Assembly (NCBI RefSeq): GCF_000230735.2
Contig: NC_019962.1
Span: 806,001 to 870,000 of the forward strand
Direction of reading: 5' to 3'
Length of the DNA: 64,000 bases
Origin: Natrinema pellirubrum DSM 15624
GTDB lineage: Archaea > Halobacteriota > Halobacteria > Halobacteriales > Natrialbaceae
Of this stretch, positions 7,393 to 16,613 are shown one piece after another; position 1 is the first letter of the stretch; the number at the start of each line of letters is the position of its first letter. The notes under the pieces were generated by a model. That model was not told the DNA's origin. It made no database searches and worked only from the letters and a program-made list of their open reading frames with translations. The position numbers were made by a program, and so were the translations under genes.

Positions 7393-10300
7393 CTATTTCA
7401 CTGGAAGTGGTTGGGGAGCGTCATCTGATATGCATCCATGTCTATTATTCATATCATATTTTGTGCCAGCATTTTTCCAACCTTCTGAACAGTGTTCTCG
7501 TGGTGAATTTATATTTCCATAGCGCCACATGTCTCCAACACCCGGCGAACCCTTGGTTACCAATTGTGGACTTGGTACAATGACTGGCACTACAAGTTCA
7601 TTCTCAAACGAGATCGGTTCGACAGAACCAACTGTAAGCTCGTCTTGTGCTGCCCGCGTAGGTGTCTCGATTGTTGTCTCAGTATCTTGCCGGACATACG
7701 TTAATCCAGTAGCGCTCGTTGGGTCACCGTCGGCAGCTCGCACCTCGAACCGGGCGTATTCTCCCTGGACACCAACATAATACGCGTCAAGTTGGAGGTA
7801 GAATAAAGATGGCCACGGCATGAGAGGGAATCCAGGATAGCCGATTCCATCGAAATATCCGGCACCCATGGGCGCATGTTCCGTACTGTTGCTGTCGTCG
7901 ATTGAGAGCGTTTCACCACCGTCCGGACGCACCGCTGGAACGTCGGTTCGATTGACGGGTTCCAAGGTGAGGTAGGTCGGTGATGCTTCGACTTGATAGT
8001 TCACGTCCTCCATCAACGGCGAACTCTCGAGCGATCCCTGCGTCTCCTCGGGTCGCGTTTCGGGATCCATCATCCTATCGACGAAGTCCATCGGTCCGCC
8101 GAGAAGATCGTTACTTGTGTCGAGAAGTCCACCGAGGAGATCATTGAGTATGGAGCTACTCTCACCAAGTGTCGTGTCGTGCCATCTGCTAACTTTGTCG
8201 ATGTTATCGTACGTATTCTCGAAGTACTGTTTGCGAACTTCCGCTCGAAGGAGATCTGCAGTGTTGGCGTATGGTTCGGACGTGTTTTGATACACTAGTT
8301 CGAGTTCGACATCTCTTACGTTGCTCTCGGCGTTCCTGAGCGGACTCGGCCGTTCGACCATATTCCAGAGGTCCGTTCGATGTGGCTTGACACGCGTGAG
8401 GACTTCGTAATGGGTATGGTTGAGTTCGGAAAGCGCCCATTCGTAGAGTTTATCCTCGTTTCGTGGGCTGACATCGATATCGGGATCCGCTGAGTAGGGT
8501 ATCTCCTCTTCGAAGTCACGTTCCGTGATTATCGAAGTACTCGAGGCTTCAAGCGCTCGCTCAAGTTCCCGTTCCTGGGCGTGGAAAGTAGTCGAGTCGA
8601 GATTGAAGGTTTCGCTGACCGCTTTCGTCTTGACACCCTCAAAATTCCCGACGAACTCATAATCTTCGTCCCAGGAGTCTGTTTGGAACGGGGATTCGAT
8701 TCCACGACTTTCCCGCTCCACATCGATGTCATCAGAGACGAGATCGGTACTGATCGTATAGCTCGCGCTGTATGTGATATTGTCTTTCCAATTCCAGTCC
8801 GTATGAGGGGATCGATTCTCGTCTTTATGTTCCCACTCAGCACTAACTCCGATAGAGTTCTCATATTCAACCTCAATTTTGGCGACATTACGATCATCAA
8901 AACTTGTATCCTGATCTTCTGTGAGGACATCAATCGAAACGTCCGCATCAGCTTGAGATGTACTAGCAAAATATGTTGTATTATAAGGTCCAGACCAATT
9001 CCCCGGGTCTTGTGCCCATTCAGTAGGAGAAGAGGGGGTCGGTAAACTCCGATGCTTGTGTGGTCCAGACTCTCTCGTAGATACCTCAATATCATACCCC
9101 TGTTCTATAATATCATTAACATCGTTTTCTAGCCTAACATCCTCATATAGCTGAGCTAGCCCCTCCACTGGGTTATTATCATCTGTAATTGATCCAATAT
9201 CTCCAGCTACGTCCTGATTATTCAACTTATTTGAGAAATAATGGCCCAGATATTGATTACTGAAACGGTTACTTTCTCCAAGAGACTGATTAAACTCCGC
9301 CTCTATCTGCGCCATATCCATCCCAGCCGCCATCTGCATATACCCCAGATCGGCGAACGGATGGGCCTGAACCTCGACATCGGTTTCGACGTTGTCCTCG
9401 AGCATCGTCAGTGCAATCTCCTGAACGGTCGGCGGGTCGGGTAGCTCACCGTCTTGATCGAGTAGGTTGGCGTTACAGAGGTCGGTCTCGTTGGCGAGGG
9501 CGCTGTCGTTAGCGACGAAGTCCTCGGTCTCGATGTCGCCCGCGTTCGAGGTGAGATCGCCGGCCATACACAGCGTCGGTTGGAGCATGGCGCGGTCCCT
9601 GTAGGGGTCGGTCGTGCCGAAGGTTCGCTCTTGCAGGCCGAAGATAGCGTCGTTGACCATGACCTCGGTGTGGTCGTTGGGCGTCAGGTTATCGAACGCC
9701 GGCTGGCCGCTCGAGAGGCGGTCGTAGTAGGCCTTGCCCCAGGTGTAGGGAAACAGCCGGGCAGCCGTATATCGACCGAGGCCGTCGTACTCGTCGGTTT
9801 CGAAAAAGCCGGTGTTGAGCTGGCGCTGGAACTCGTCGGTTCGGTCCTTGAGCTGGTAGAGCGGGGTCGCGACCGAGACGGTCAGATCGCGGCGTTCGGT
9901 GATCGGTTCGCCGTCGCTTTCGTTCCCGATGAGTTCGACGTCTGCGACTTCGACGGTAAGGACACCGGTGTCGGGTCGCTCGAGCGAGATACGGTCGATC
10001 GCGGCTGCGAGATCGTCGCTGTCGTTCCAGTCGATACGGTCGATGGTGACGCCGGCGGCGGTATCGTGGCCGACCTGTTGCGGAGTGGTCGCGAACGATT
10101 CGGCTACCTCCCGGTAGACGAGGAGCTTGAGGTATTGGTCGAAGACGGGCTCGTCATCGTCGAACGCTGCTTCGACGGTCGGGCTCGCACCGTCGGTCGA
10201 CGTGACGGGTGCGCTTGCGGCTGTCTCGGTCGCTCGGAGGACCGATCGCCGCAACTCCGAGACGGCGACCGATTCGGCGCGGTCGATGGCCACTGCTTGT

Positions 10301-10446
10301 TCGGTCTCGACCTCGGGTGTGTCTCTGGAGCCGAGGACGCCGACGATGGCGATGCTGCTGATCAACAGGAGAACTGCGATCAGGGCGAACGGAACTCGGG
10401 CGCGGTCGTCTGCTGCGATCGAAACTGTGGGTTGACTGTCGGTCAT
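7393..10446 (-). CDS. Large membrane-anchored protein of the pilus-like locus (DUF7286-like)
   Basis: A 1017-residue protein with one N-terminal membrane segment (about residues 17-38, FALIAVLLLISSIAIVGVLG) after a short charged leader, followed by a very long acidic, Asn/Thr-rich outer region. The architecture resembles an oversized pseudopilin or surface adhesin. It is the last gene of the locus, starting 1 bp after the stop of the gene at 10448. DUF7286 is assigned from memory of haloarchaeal families. Codons for the N-terminal third (10446 to about 9350) are GC-rich; the rest is AT-richer, although the frame stays open. A beta-rich extracellular stalk is inferred, with no known enzymatic motif. 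Confidence 0.8.
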   Translation of the reverse strand: MTDSQPTVSIAADDRARVPFALIAVLLLISSIAIVGVLGSRDTPEVETEQAVAIDRAESVAVSELRRSVLRATETAASAPVTSTDGASPTVEAAFDDDEPVFDQYLKLLVYREVAESFATTPQQVGHDTAAGVTIDRIDWNDSDDLAAAIDRISLERPDTGVLTVEVADVELIGNESDGEPITERRDLTVSVATPLYQLKDRTDEFQRQLNTGFFETDEYDGLGRYTAARLFPYTWGKAYYDRLSSGQPAFDNLTPNDHTEVMVNDAIFGLQERTFGTTDPYRDRAMLQPTLCMAGDLTSNAGDIETEDFVANDSALANETDLCNANLLDQDGELPDPPTVQEIALTMLEDNVETDVEVQAHPFADLGYMQMAAGMDMAQIEAEFNQSLGESNRFSNQYLGHYFSNKLNNQDVAGDIGSITDDNNPVEGLAQLYEDVRLENDVNDIIEQGYDIEVSTRESGPHKHRSLPTPSSPTEWAQDPGNWSGPYNTTYFASTSQADADVSIDVLTEDQDTSFDDRNVAKIEVEYENSIGVSAEWEHKDENRSPHTDWNWKDNITYSASYTISTDLVSDDIDVERESRGIESPFQTDSWDEDYEFVGNFEGVKTKAVSETFNLDSTTFHAQERELERALEASSTSIITERDFEEEIPYSADPDIDVSPRNEDKLYEWALSELNHTHYEVLTRVKPHRTDLWNMVERPSPLRNAESNVRDVELELVYQNTSEPYANTADLLRAEVRKQYFENTYDNIDKVSRWHDTTLGESSSILNDLLGGLLDTSNDLLGGPMDFVDRMMDPETRPEETQGSLESSPLMEDVNYQVEASPTYLTLEPVNRTDVPAVRPDGGETLSIDDSNSTEHAPMGAGYFDGIGYPGFPLMPWPSLFYLQLDAYYVGVQGEYARFEVRAADGDPTSATGLTYVRQDTETTIETPTRAAQDELTVGSVEPISFENELVVPVIVPSPQLVTKGSPGVGDMWRYGNINSPREHCSEGWKNAGTKYDMNNRHGCISDDAPQPLPVK

Positions 10447-10447
10447 C

Positions 10448-11497
10448 TTACCAGGTCTGAATCGTGATGGTTACCTCGGCGGTCGATACCTCGTCGGCGA
10501 GCAGCGCTGCGATCCGCTCGTCGCGGGCGGTGCCGCTGTACTCGTCGTCGATCGTCGCGATTTCCTCGGCGAAGGCGTCCTGCAGATCCTCGGCGAGCCA
10601 CTCTCCGAGCCCGTCCCGGCCGAATCGGTCCGCGTCAGCGATCCCGCGTCGAACCTGTGCGTTTGCCTCGAGAGCGTCCGCTTTCTCGCGTTTGAGCGGG
10701 CCATGATGGGCGGGGTTCGTCGTCCCGGAGAACTCGTACTCGAGCGGCGCGACCATGCGCTGGTACTGGAAGACGGCGAGTTCGCGGGAGAGGCCCTGAC
10801 TCTCGAGTGCCAGTTGCGTCTCCTCGGGCGGGAAGTAGCCCCGAACGATCGCGTCCCCGAGGACCATACCCGCGGCTTCGAAACCGGCCGAGTCGGAATC
10901 CGCAACGAGGTCGGTTCGATCGCCAAGGCGGTCGTTCCAATCGGTCCCGCCCTCGAGGGACGCGCGTTCGATCTCGTCGGCGTCGACGGCCGGCAGTCCG
11001 CTCGAGGCGGTCAGCGTCACGCTCGAGACGTCCGCGGTCGGTGGCGGCCGTTCGCCGGCGGTCGCCGTCCCGTTGATCGAGGCGTTCTCGTAGGGTTCCC
11101 ACTCGGCGACGGCGTAGAACTCGCGGTCGGACCCGATCAGTGCGCTCCCGATGGCGGCGTCGACGGCGGCCTCGAACTCGTCGCCCGTGGGGCGGATCGG
11201 CGTCCCGTCGATGCGGGCGTTCGCGACGGCCGCATCCGCGAGCAGGCCGGTTGCGGACCCGTACTCGGTCCGGTGGTACTCGCCGGGTCGTTCGGCGACT
11301 GGATCGGCGTCGGCGAGGCTGTACTGGACGCTGATGGTCGTCGCGCCGAGTACCGCGGCCGTGTGGTCGGCCCGGTCCCCGTCGGGGTCGGGTGTGGTCC
11401 CGTACAGGTGGGTACCGAGCAACAGGACGCTCGCACTGACGAGCAGCAGTGCCATCGCAACGTCCATGACCGTACTCACCGCACGATCCGACCTCAT
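10448..11497 (-). CDS. Pseudopilin-like anchored protein (DUF7284-like)
   Basis: A 349-residue protein starting MRSDRAVSTVMDVAMALLL. The charged leader, Arg-Ala-Val and uninterrupted hydrophobic stretch (about residues 9-30) resemble archaeal class III (prepilin) signals cut by PibD/FlaK. The remainder is acidic and predicted extracytoplasmic. The ATG at 11497 is preferred over one 9 nt upstream because it gives an ATGA overlap with the preceding gene's stop. It is the third of four subunit genes behind the promoter at 12836. DUF number from memory; the substrate role is inferred from neighbours. Confidence 0.8.
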   Translation of the reverse strand: MRSDRAVSTVMDVAMALLLVSASVLLLGTHLYGTTPDPDGDRADHTAAVLGATTISVQYSLADADPVAERPGEYHRTEYGSATGLLADAAVANARIDGTPIRPTGDEFEAAVDAAIGSALIGSDREFYAVAEWEPYENASINGTATAGERPPPTADVSSVTLTASSGLPAVDADEIERASLEGGTDWNDRLGDRTDLVADSDSAGFEAAGMVLGDAIVRGYFPPEETQLALESQGLSRELAVFQYQRMVAPLEYEFSGTTNPAHHGPLKREKADALEANAQVRRGIADADRFGRDGLGEWLAEDLQDAFAEEIATIDDEYSGTARDERIAALLADEVSTAEVTITIQTW

Positions 11498-11955
11498 CCG
11501 TCCCACACCCCCACGAGCAGCGTCCCGCCGCGCACGTCGCCGGGAGCCGTCGCCACGGGGATCGAGCGCTCTGCCACGCCGGCCTCCTCGGGCGGGCCGT
11601 CGAGTTCCGCCTCATCAATTGCGTCCGGGCTCGACGTTCCGTCGGTTCCGAACACGGCGGTTCCGACGACGGTTTCACGACCGTCGGCGACGATCGTGAG
11701 TCGGACGTAGACGTTCCGGCCGTGTGGCAAGGATCCGGTCTCGATTCCGTCCGCGAGATCGCCGTCGTGGGCGCGAACGACGCCGTCGCTCTCGAGGTCA
11801 TCGGCGATCCGCTCGAGCGCCGTCGTTTCGGTGGTTCGATCGGTCGTTCCGGGAAGGGTATCGGTGAGATAGAGTCCGTAGAGACCGATCCCGGCGATAA
11901 GCGCCGAGACGGCGACGAGTGCGGCGAGGGGGTCGGTCTGCCCCCGGTTAGACAT
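11494..11955 (-). CDS. Pilin-like small protein (DUF7285-like)
   Basis: A 153-residue protein whose N-terminus MSNRGQTDPLAALVAVSALIAG is the best prepilin-like signal in the locus: Arg-Gly-Gln followed by a hydrophobic helix that would form the filament core. A short globular domain follows (about residues 35-153). The true start is the ATG at 11955; the open frame extends far upstream only as a shadow of the next gene. It overlaps the neighbouring genes by 8 and 4 bp, so it is translationally coupled. A structural subunit or minor pilin is inferred. Confidence 0.8.
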   Translation of the reverse strand: MSNRGQTDPLAALVAVSALIAGIGLYGLYLTDTLPGTTDRTTETTALERIADDLESDGVVRAHDGDLADGIETGSLPHGRNVYVRLTIVADGRETVVGTAVFGTDGTSSPDAIDEAELDGPPEEAGVAERSIPVATAPGDVRGGTLLVGVWDG

Positions 11956-12835
11956 CGACGAGCGTGACATAGAACGAATCAGCCTCCGTATCGCGACGAA
12001 CGTAGCCTCGATCGTCGATACCGGTCGTCTCGAGGGTCTTTCCGCCGGGCGGACAGATCCTGACGGGCTGGTCTCCTCGGTCGGTCCGAACGGTTTCGGT
12101 ACACAGTTGGGTGCCGCCGGCGTTGACCCGCAGGTCGATCGGGAACGACATCGCAGAGTTCTCGTCGAACTGCGCGACGGTCTCGGTCTTCCGCGTTGGC
12201 GTTCCCGTGACCCGCTCGTCGATATGTCCCCGGTCGTCGCTCCCGCTTGCCCGCAGCCGGATCCCGGTTTCTGCGGTCGACTCGTACTCGAAGGTCGCTT
12301 CGTGTGTCTGGTCGCCGGGAACGAGTTCGATGTCGACGGTAGCGCTGACGGACGGTACCGCGCCCGTCGCGACGGTCCGCGTTCGTAACGGCCCGTTCGC
12401 GGTCTGCCACTCGTCGGTGTTCGTCTCGTATGCCGATTCGACGTCCGCCAGAAAGGCATCGATCGCGTTCCGACTCGGATCCCGGACTGCCCCCGCGTAC
12501 TCGTCCTCGACGGCACGGCCGGCGGAGACGTTCTCGAGCCGTTCGTTCCCCGCGACGGGGACCACGTGGCCGTAAGTGAGCGTCGCCCGCGTCGTGCCGT
12601 GTTCGTTTCGCATTGCGACGGTGCGGCCGGTGACCTTGATCGCGGTCGCGTCGTGGTCGTAGGTCGAACTCGCCTCGTAGGGACTGCCGGCCGTCTCCTC
12701 GATGGCGTTGGCTGCTCGGTTCGCGTCCGGTGGCGGGCCGGTCGGTAGACCGAGCGCAACGGTACCGACGGCGGCGCTGACGATGGAGACGGCGAGCCAG
12801 ACGTACCAGCCGTCGATCGGTGCTTCCAGGTGCAT
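11948..12835 (-). CDS. Membrane-anchored protein of the pilus-like locus (DUF7283-like)
   Basis: A 295-residue protein with one N-terminal membrane segment (about residues 10-30, VWLAVSIVSAAVGTVALGL) and an outer domain with two cysteines near the C-terminus (QLCTE and RICPPGG). The ATG at 12835 is chosen because a TATA element sits exactly 31 to 24 nt upstream. It is the first gene of a four-gene block and overlaps the next by 8 bp. It resembles a minor pseudopilin by layout only; no enzymatic motif is seen. Confidence 0.8.
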   Translation of the reverse strand: MHLEAPIDGWYVWLAVSIVSAAVGTVALGLPTGPPPDANRAANAIEETAGSPYEASSTYDHDATAIKVTGRTVAMRNEHGTTRATLTYGHVVPVAGNERLENVSAGRAVEDEYAGAVRDPSRNAIDAFLADVESAYETNTDEWQTANGPLRTRTVATGAVPSVSATVDIELVPGDQTHEATFEYESTAETGIRLRASGSDDRGHIDERVTGTPTRKTETVAQFDENSAMSFPIDLRVNAGGTQLCTETVRTDRGDQPVRICPPGGKTLETTGIDDRGYVRRDTEADSFYVTLVDV

Positions 12836-12866
12836 GCCCTCGCTGGCCGCGTGTTCGTATTTAAAC
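12836..12866 (-). promoter_or_regulatory. Leaderless promoter of the subunit block
   Basis: Read on the minus strand, the 31 nt before the ATG begin GTTTAAAT and contain CGCGGCCAGCG. Twenty-three of the 31 positions, including these two blocks, are identical and in register with the region upstream of the secretion ATPase gene (16583-16613). This looks like a TATA box plus a shared operator near the transcription start. Confidence 0.6.
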
Positions 12867-12918
12867 CTCAGTCGCGGTGGGGAGCCGACCCGGGCCGGAC
12901 GGAAGTGGGAGCGAGCGG

Positions 12919-14631
12919 TCAGAGGACGGCACCGATGAGGGCCACCGTCACGACGTACAACACCATCGCGGAGACGAGCGTCCGACCCACGTGATAGCCG
13001 ACGAGAGCGCGATCGATCCCGTGACGCAGCGCGATCGAGAGCGGTGTGATGATGACACACAGCAGTAGCAGGTAGACCCCGATGACGATCCCCAACGACT
13101 CCGTGGGGAAGGCGGCCGCGTCGACCTCGCCAGACGCGACGAGCGCGTCGCTGGCCATCATGTCGGCCATGCCGACGGTGGCACCGGCCACGAGCGGCGC
13201 GAAGTACGCCGCGGTGTTGTCGAGGGTCCCGGTCACCTGTTCGAGGTTCCGCTTGGTCTCTGCCTCGACGGTCTCGAGTTCCTCGAGGTGGTCGGCCATG
13301 GAGACGATGGCGCGACCCGCTGGTTTCCCCTCGTCGGCCGCGATCGCAAGCAGGGCGGCGGTCCCGCGAGCGCGCGGGCTGGGAACGTATCGGAGCGCGC
13401 CGTACTCGCCGAGGAAGGCCTCCCTGACGCCGGTCTGGAGCCGCCGCTGGAGGCCGGCCGCGCGCTCGAAGACGGCGCCGGTTTCGCCGGGGACTCGGTC
13501 GCCGGCGAGTTCGACGGCGGACTCGACGGACTCCCCCTCGGCGACCTGTTGGCCGACGACGTACAGCGCGTCGGTGAGGTGGGCCTCGACGTCGCGGACG
13601 TGGTGTCTGACCGCGAGGATCGGTCGGTAGGTGACCAACAGCGCGACCCCGAGCCCGATACCGATGGCGGCGACGGGCGCGAGGTGTGTCGGACCGACCG
13701 CGACGAGAACGGGATAGCTGCTGCCGCCGGCGGCCACGCCCCAGAGCGGCCGTAGTCGGAGGCGATCGGGGAGCGAGGGGTGGTCGTGACCGATCGTCGG
13801 CGGCGGAAACGCGACCGGCCGGCGAACGAGCAGCCAGAGGCTGGCCCCGACGAGCGCACCGGGCAGCACGACGTTGTACAGGAGGACGACGAGCCAGATA
13901 TTGACGGCATAGCCGACCATCGGCACCGCCGGGACCAGCGAAACCAGCGCGAGCGGGAGCATGATCCCGAAGGCGAACAGTCCGGTCGCCGGCGCACGAA
14001 TAGCCGACGTGAACTCGGCCATCTGGCTACGCGTGCCGTCGAGGACGGCCGACAGCGCGCGATCGAGCGTCCGCAACCGCTCGGCTTCCGGAGCGTCCTG
14101 GGCGGTCGCGAGTAGGTGTGCTGACCGGCGTAACGCCGGGAACCACTCGGCCCACTCCTCGGCGAAGGCCAGCAGCCCCGTCCCCGCGGTGCCCACCGTG
14201 CGATCGATGTGTGCGTCGAGACTCCGCGACAGCGGGCCCGAGCCGGTGTCGGCTGCGAACCGGATCGCGCTCTCGAGGGCGGGCTGGACCTGCATGCGCA
14301 ACACCGCCCGGCCGATCAGGTTCGGGGTGTCGCCGAGGGCTTCGGTCCGTCGAAACGCCGCCCGTAGATGGGGGATCGAGTGAACCGTGTGGATCGCCGC
14401 GATCGGGGCCACGAGGACGAAAAACGCTACGAACGGGAGCGGTGCCGGCGTCAGCAACAGTCCCAGCGGGAGGACGGCAGCGATGATTCCGGCCCCGTAC
14501 CCCGCTCTGACGACCGTCTCGGGGTCGTGGGGCGAACCGGTAAACGACAGCGACTCCGCGAGGCCGTCACTGGCGTCGACCTCGGCCGGGTACAGTGCCG
14601 CCAGCGTACGAACGACGGGCACGGCCGTCAT
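12919..14631 (-). CDS. Type II/IV secretion F-domain membrane protein, TadC-like
   Basis: A 570-residue polytopic protein. It has duplicated blocks of membrane helices (about residues 45-95, 215-270, 305-335 and 490-570) separated by cytoplasmic helical segments, the arrangement of archaeal PilC/TadC platform proteins with two T2SSF domains. The platform sits in the cytoplasmic membrane and is driven by the cognate ATPase, encoded 7 bp upstream. The motif TGTLDNTAAYFAPLVAGATVG near residue 490 is a typical T2SSF ending. Together with the ATPase this defines a type IV pilus-like or secretion machine. Confidence 0.9.
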   Translation of the reverse strand: MTAVPVVRTLAALYPAEVDASDGLAESLSFTGSPHDPETVVRAGYGAGIIAAVLPLGLLLTPAPLPFVAFFVLVAPIAAIHTVHSIPHLRAAFRRTEALGDTPNLIGRAVLRMQVQPALESAIRFAADTGSGPLSRSLDAHIDRTVGTAGTGLLAFAEEWAEWFPALRRSAHLLATAQDAPEAERLRTLDRALSAVLDGTRSQMAEFTSAIRAPATGLFAFGIMLPLALVSLVPAVPMVGYAVNIWLVVLLYNVVLPGALVGASLWLLVRRPVAFPPPTIGHDHPSLPDRLRLRPLWGVAAGGSSYPVLVAVGPTHLAPVAAIGIGLGVALLVTYRPILAVRHHVRDVEAHLTDALYVVGQQVAEGESVESAVELAGDRVPGETGAVFERAAGLQRRLQTGVREAFLGEYGALRYVPSPRARGTAALLAIAADEGKPAGRAIVSMADHLEELETVEAETKRNLEQVTGTLDNTAAYFAPLVAGATVGMADMMASDALVASGEVDAAAFPTESLGIVIGVYLLLLCVIITPLSIALRHGIDRALVGYHVGRTLVSAMVLYVVTVALIGAVL

Positions 14632-14638
14632 CGCGCGA

Positions 14639-16582
14639 TCACTCGTCGGTCCGGTCCGCGTAGGCTCGCGTGACCGCGTCGGGACTCGTTCGGCCCTCGC
14701 CGGCGAGCCGCGAGAGCAGGTCAGTCCGGGCCGCGATCGCCCGGCGCACGTCGGCGTAGGACTCGGTCGGTCCGGCGAGCCGGTCCACCAGCCGGCTCTC
14801 GCCGCGGTCGATCCGACCGGTTGCGACCGCGTCCTCGCCCTCGAGTTCGTACAGCGGTTCGAACCGGTGGGTGTCGCCGTCGTCGATCACCTCCTCGATG
14901 GCGGCGAGGCGGCGGGTTCGGCCGTCGGGGGTCCGGTGGGTCTGGACGGTCACGATCAGATCCGTCGCGGCGAACGAAGAGGGTTCGACACCGAGGTCGG
15001 TCACGACCCGCTCGGCGACATCATCGGCCCCGTCGCCGTGGATCGTCCCGAGGACGGCGTTGGCGTTGGCCCCGACGCGCATCGCCTCGTAGAGGACCCC
15101 CGCCTCCTCGCCGCGGATCTCGCCGACGACGAGCGCGCCGTCGCCCAGCCGGAGGGCGGTCCTGAGTGCCTCGTCCGGGGCGATTTCGGGCCCGTCGCCA
15201 GTACCGGTCCGGAGCGCTTGTACGTCGCGACCGACCGACTGTAACGTGTCGACGGGCAGCTCCGGCGTGTCCTCTATCAGGACCGTCCGCGTCGCCGGCG
15301 GAAGTTCGTACAGCAGCGTGCCAAGCAGCGTCGTCTTGCCGGCCCCTCTCGTGCCGGCGATCAGGGCGGCGGCGTTTCGCTCGACGGCCACCGAGAGCAA
15401 CGCCGCGGCCGCCGCCGATACCGTTCCGTTCGCGACCAGCGCGGGGAGGGTGAACCGCTCGTCCGGCCGCTCCCGGAACGCGAACGCGATTCCGTCGGCG
15501 ACCGGTTCGGTGACGCCGGCCACTCGGATGCCGGTCCCGTTCTCGAGCGCGGCCGTCGCGTCGACGGTCGGGCTCGCCCGGGAAAAGGCCCGGCCGCTGG
15601 TGCGTCGAACCCGGGACGCAAGTGCCTGTGCGCCCGCTCGAGTGAGCGAGACGTTCGTCGGCATCGACTCCCCGTCGACGACGACCCGGATCGGGTTCGC
15701 CGAGACCGGCGAGGTGACGAAGACATCGGTCACGCGCGGGTCCGCGAACAGGTCCTCGAGGACGCCGTAGCCGGCCGTATGCTTCGTGAGAACGCCCGCC
15801 AGTTGGGGAGTGGCCGGCTCCCCGCTCGCGCGTTCGATCGCCCGCGGTCCCGCTCGGTCCCCCTCGACGACCCCCTCGGCGATCGCCTCGTAGCCCTCGA
15901 GGAGGAGCCGGCGGTCACTCTCGGAGAGGGTCGTATCGACGATCTCGAGGGCGTACTGCGGCGTCTCGTCGGGGCGGTCGTAGATCCGTGCCTCGCTGCC
16001 GGTCGACAGCGATCGCGCATCGACGAGACGCGCCCCGTCGGCGATCGACCGATCGACGAAGTAGTGACCGATCGTGAGTCCGACGGTCGCGGTCAGGGCC
16101 GACTCGTAGCCCTCGGCGCGCTCGGCGGCCGCCACGAGTCCCGATTCGACGCCGATGTCCGCGACTGGACCGACTCGGGTCCGGAGTTCCTCGCCGACGG
16201 CGAGCGGGTCCCGAGCGGCGGCCGACGCCAGCCGGTCGTCGCGATGACCAAGCAGCGCGACGAACCGACCGGCCGAGCCCAGCAGGGCGACGCCGCGGTC
16301 TGCGTACCGGCGCTCGAGGCCGTTCGATCGCACGACGATCGCGTTCGCTTCGCGGTCGGCGAGTGCCTCGATCGCGGTCCGGCGACAGGGGACGGACGAC
16401 TCGAGGCAGCCGTCGCAGTCGCTCGCGTCGATCCGGAGCGTCTCCGCGTCGACGGCCGTTCGACACGTACACCCGGTGTCCGGTTCGTCGCCCCAGTTGT
16501 CGAAGAGGCCCCCGAGACCGAGCCGCGTGCCGTCGACGCGATCGACGACCGAGCGGAGCCGCTCGGGTGGGTTCTGTAACAT
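14639..16582 (-). CDS. Secretion/pilus assembly ATPase, TadA/PilB-like (T2SSE)
   Basis: A 647-residue hexameric assembly ATPase. Walker A is GTRGAGKT (410-417), the Asp box is VLIEDTPE (435-442), Walker B is LVVGEIRG (484-491), and the His box contains TIHGDG (513-518). It powers subunit insertion through the TadC-like partner. The N-terminal region is unusual, with five cysteines (38, 40, 56, 59, 66) in CxC and CxxC spacing, likely a metal site. It has its own apparent leaderless promoter just upstream. Direction (assembly rather than retraction) cannot be told from sequence. Confidence 0.93.
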   Translation of the reverse strand: MLQNPPERLRSVVDRVDGTRLGLGGLFDNWGDEPDTGCTCRTAVDAETLRIDASDCDGCLESSVPCRRTAIEALADREANAIVVRSNGLERRYADRGVALLGSAGRFVALLGHRDDRLASAAARDPLAVGEELRTRVGPVADIGVESGLVAAAERAEGYESALTATVGLTIGHYFVDRSIADGARLVDARSLSTGSEARIYDRPDETPQYALEIVDTTLSESDRRLLLEGYEAIAEGVVEGDRAGPRAIERASGEPATPQLAGVLTKHTAGYGVLEDLFADPRVTDVFVTSPVSANPIRVVVDGESMPTNVSLTRAGAQALASRVRRTSGRAFSRASPTVDATAALENGTGIRVAGVTEPVADGIAFAFRERPDERFTLPALVANGTVSAAAAALLSVAVERNAAALIAGTRGAGKTTLLGTLLYELPPATRTVLIEDTPELPVDTLQSVGRDVQALRTGTGDGPEIAPDEALRTALRLGDGALVVGEIRGEEAGVLYEAMRVGANANAVLGTIHGDGADDVAERVVTDLGVEPSSFAATDLIVTVQTHRTPDGRTRRLAAIEEVIDDGDTHRFEPLYELEGEDAVATGRIDRGESRLVDRLAGPTESYADVRRAIAARTDLLSRLAGEGRTSPDAVTRAYADRTDE

Positions 16583-16613
16583 ACCGGCGCTGGCCGCGGC
16601 ATCCGATTTAAAC
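16583..16613 (-). promoter_or_regulatory. Leaderless promoter of the secretion ATPase gene
   Basis: On the minus strand the 31 nt before the ATG start with GTTTAAAT and contain CGCGGCCAGCG, in the same register as the promoter at 12836-12866. It fills the entire gap between the preceding stop codon and this start. Confidence 0.6.

Noticed and set aside
7393-10446. Frameshift or pseudogene in the large anchored protein gene, suggested by the composition change
   Set aside because: The 1017-codon frame is uninterrupted, with acidic, Asn/Thr-rich protein-like sequence throughout.
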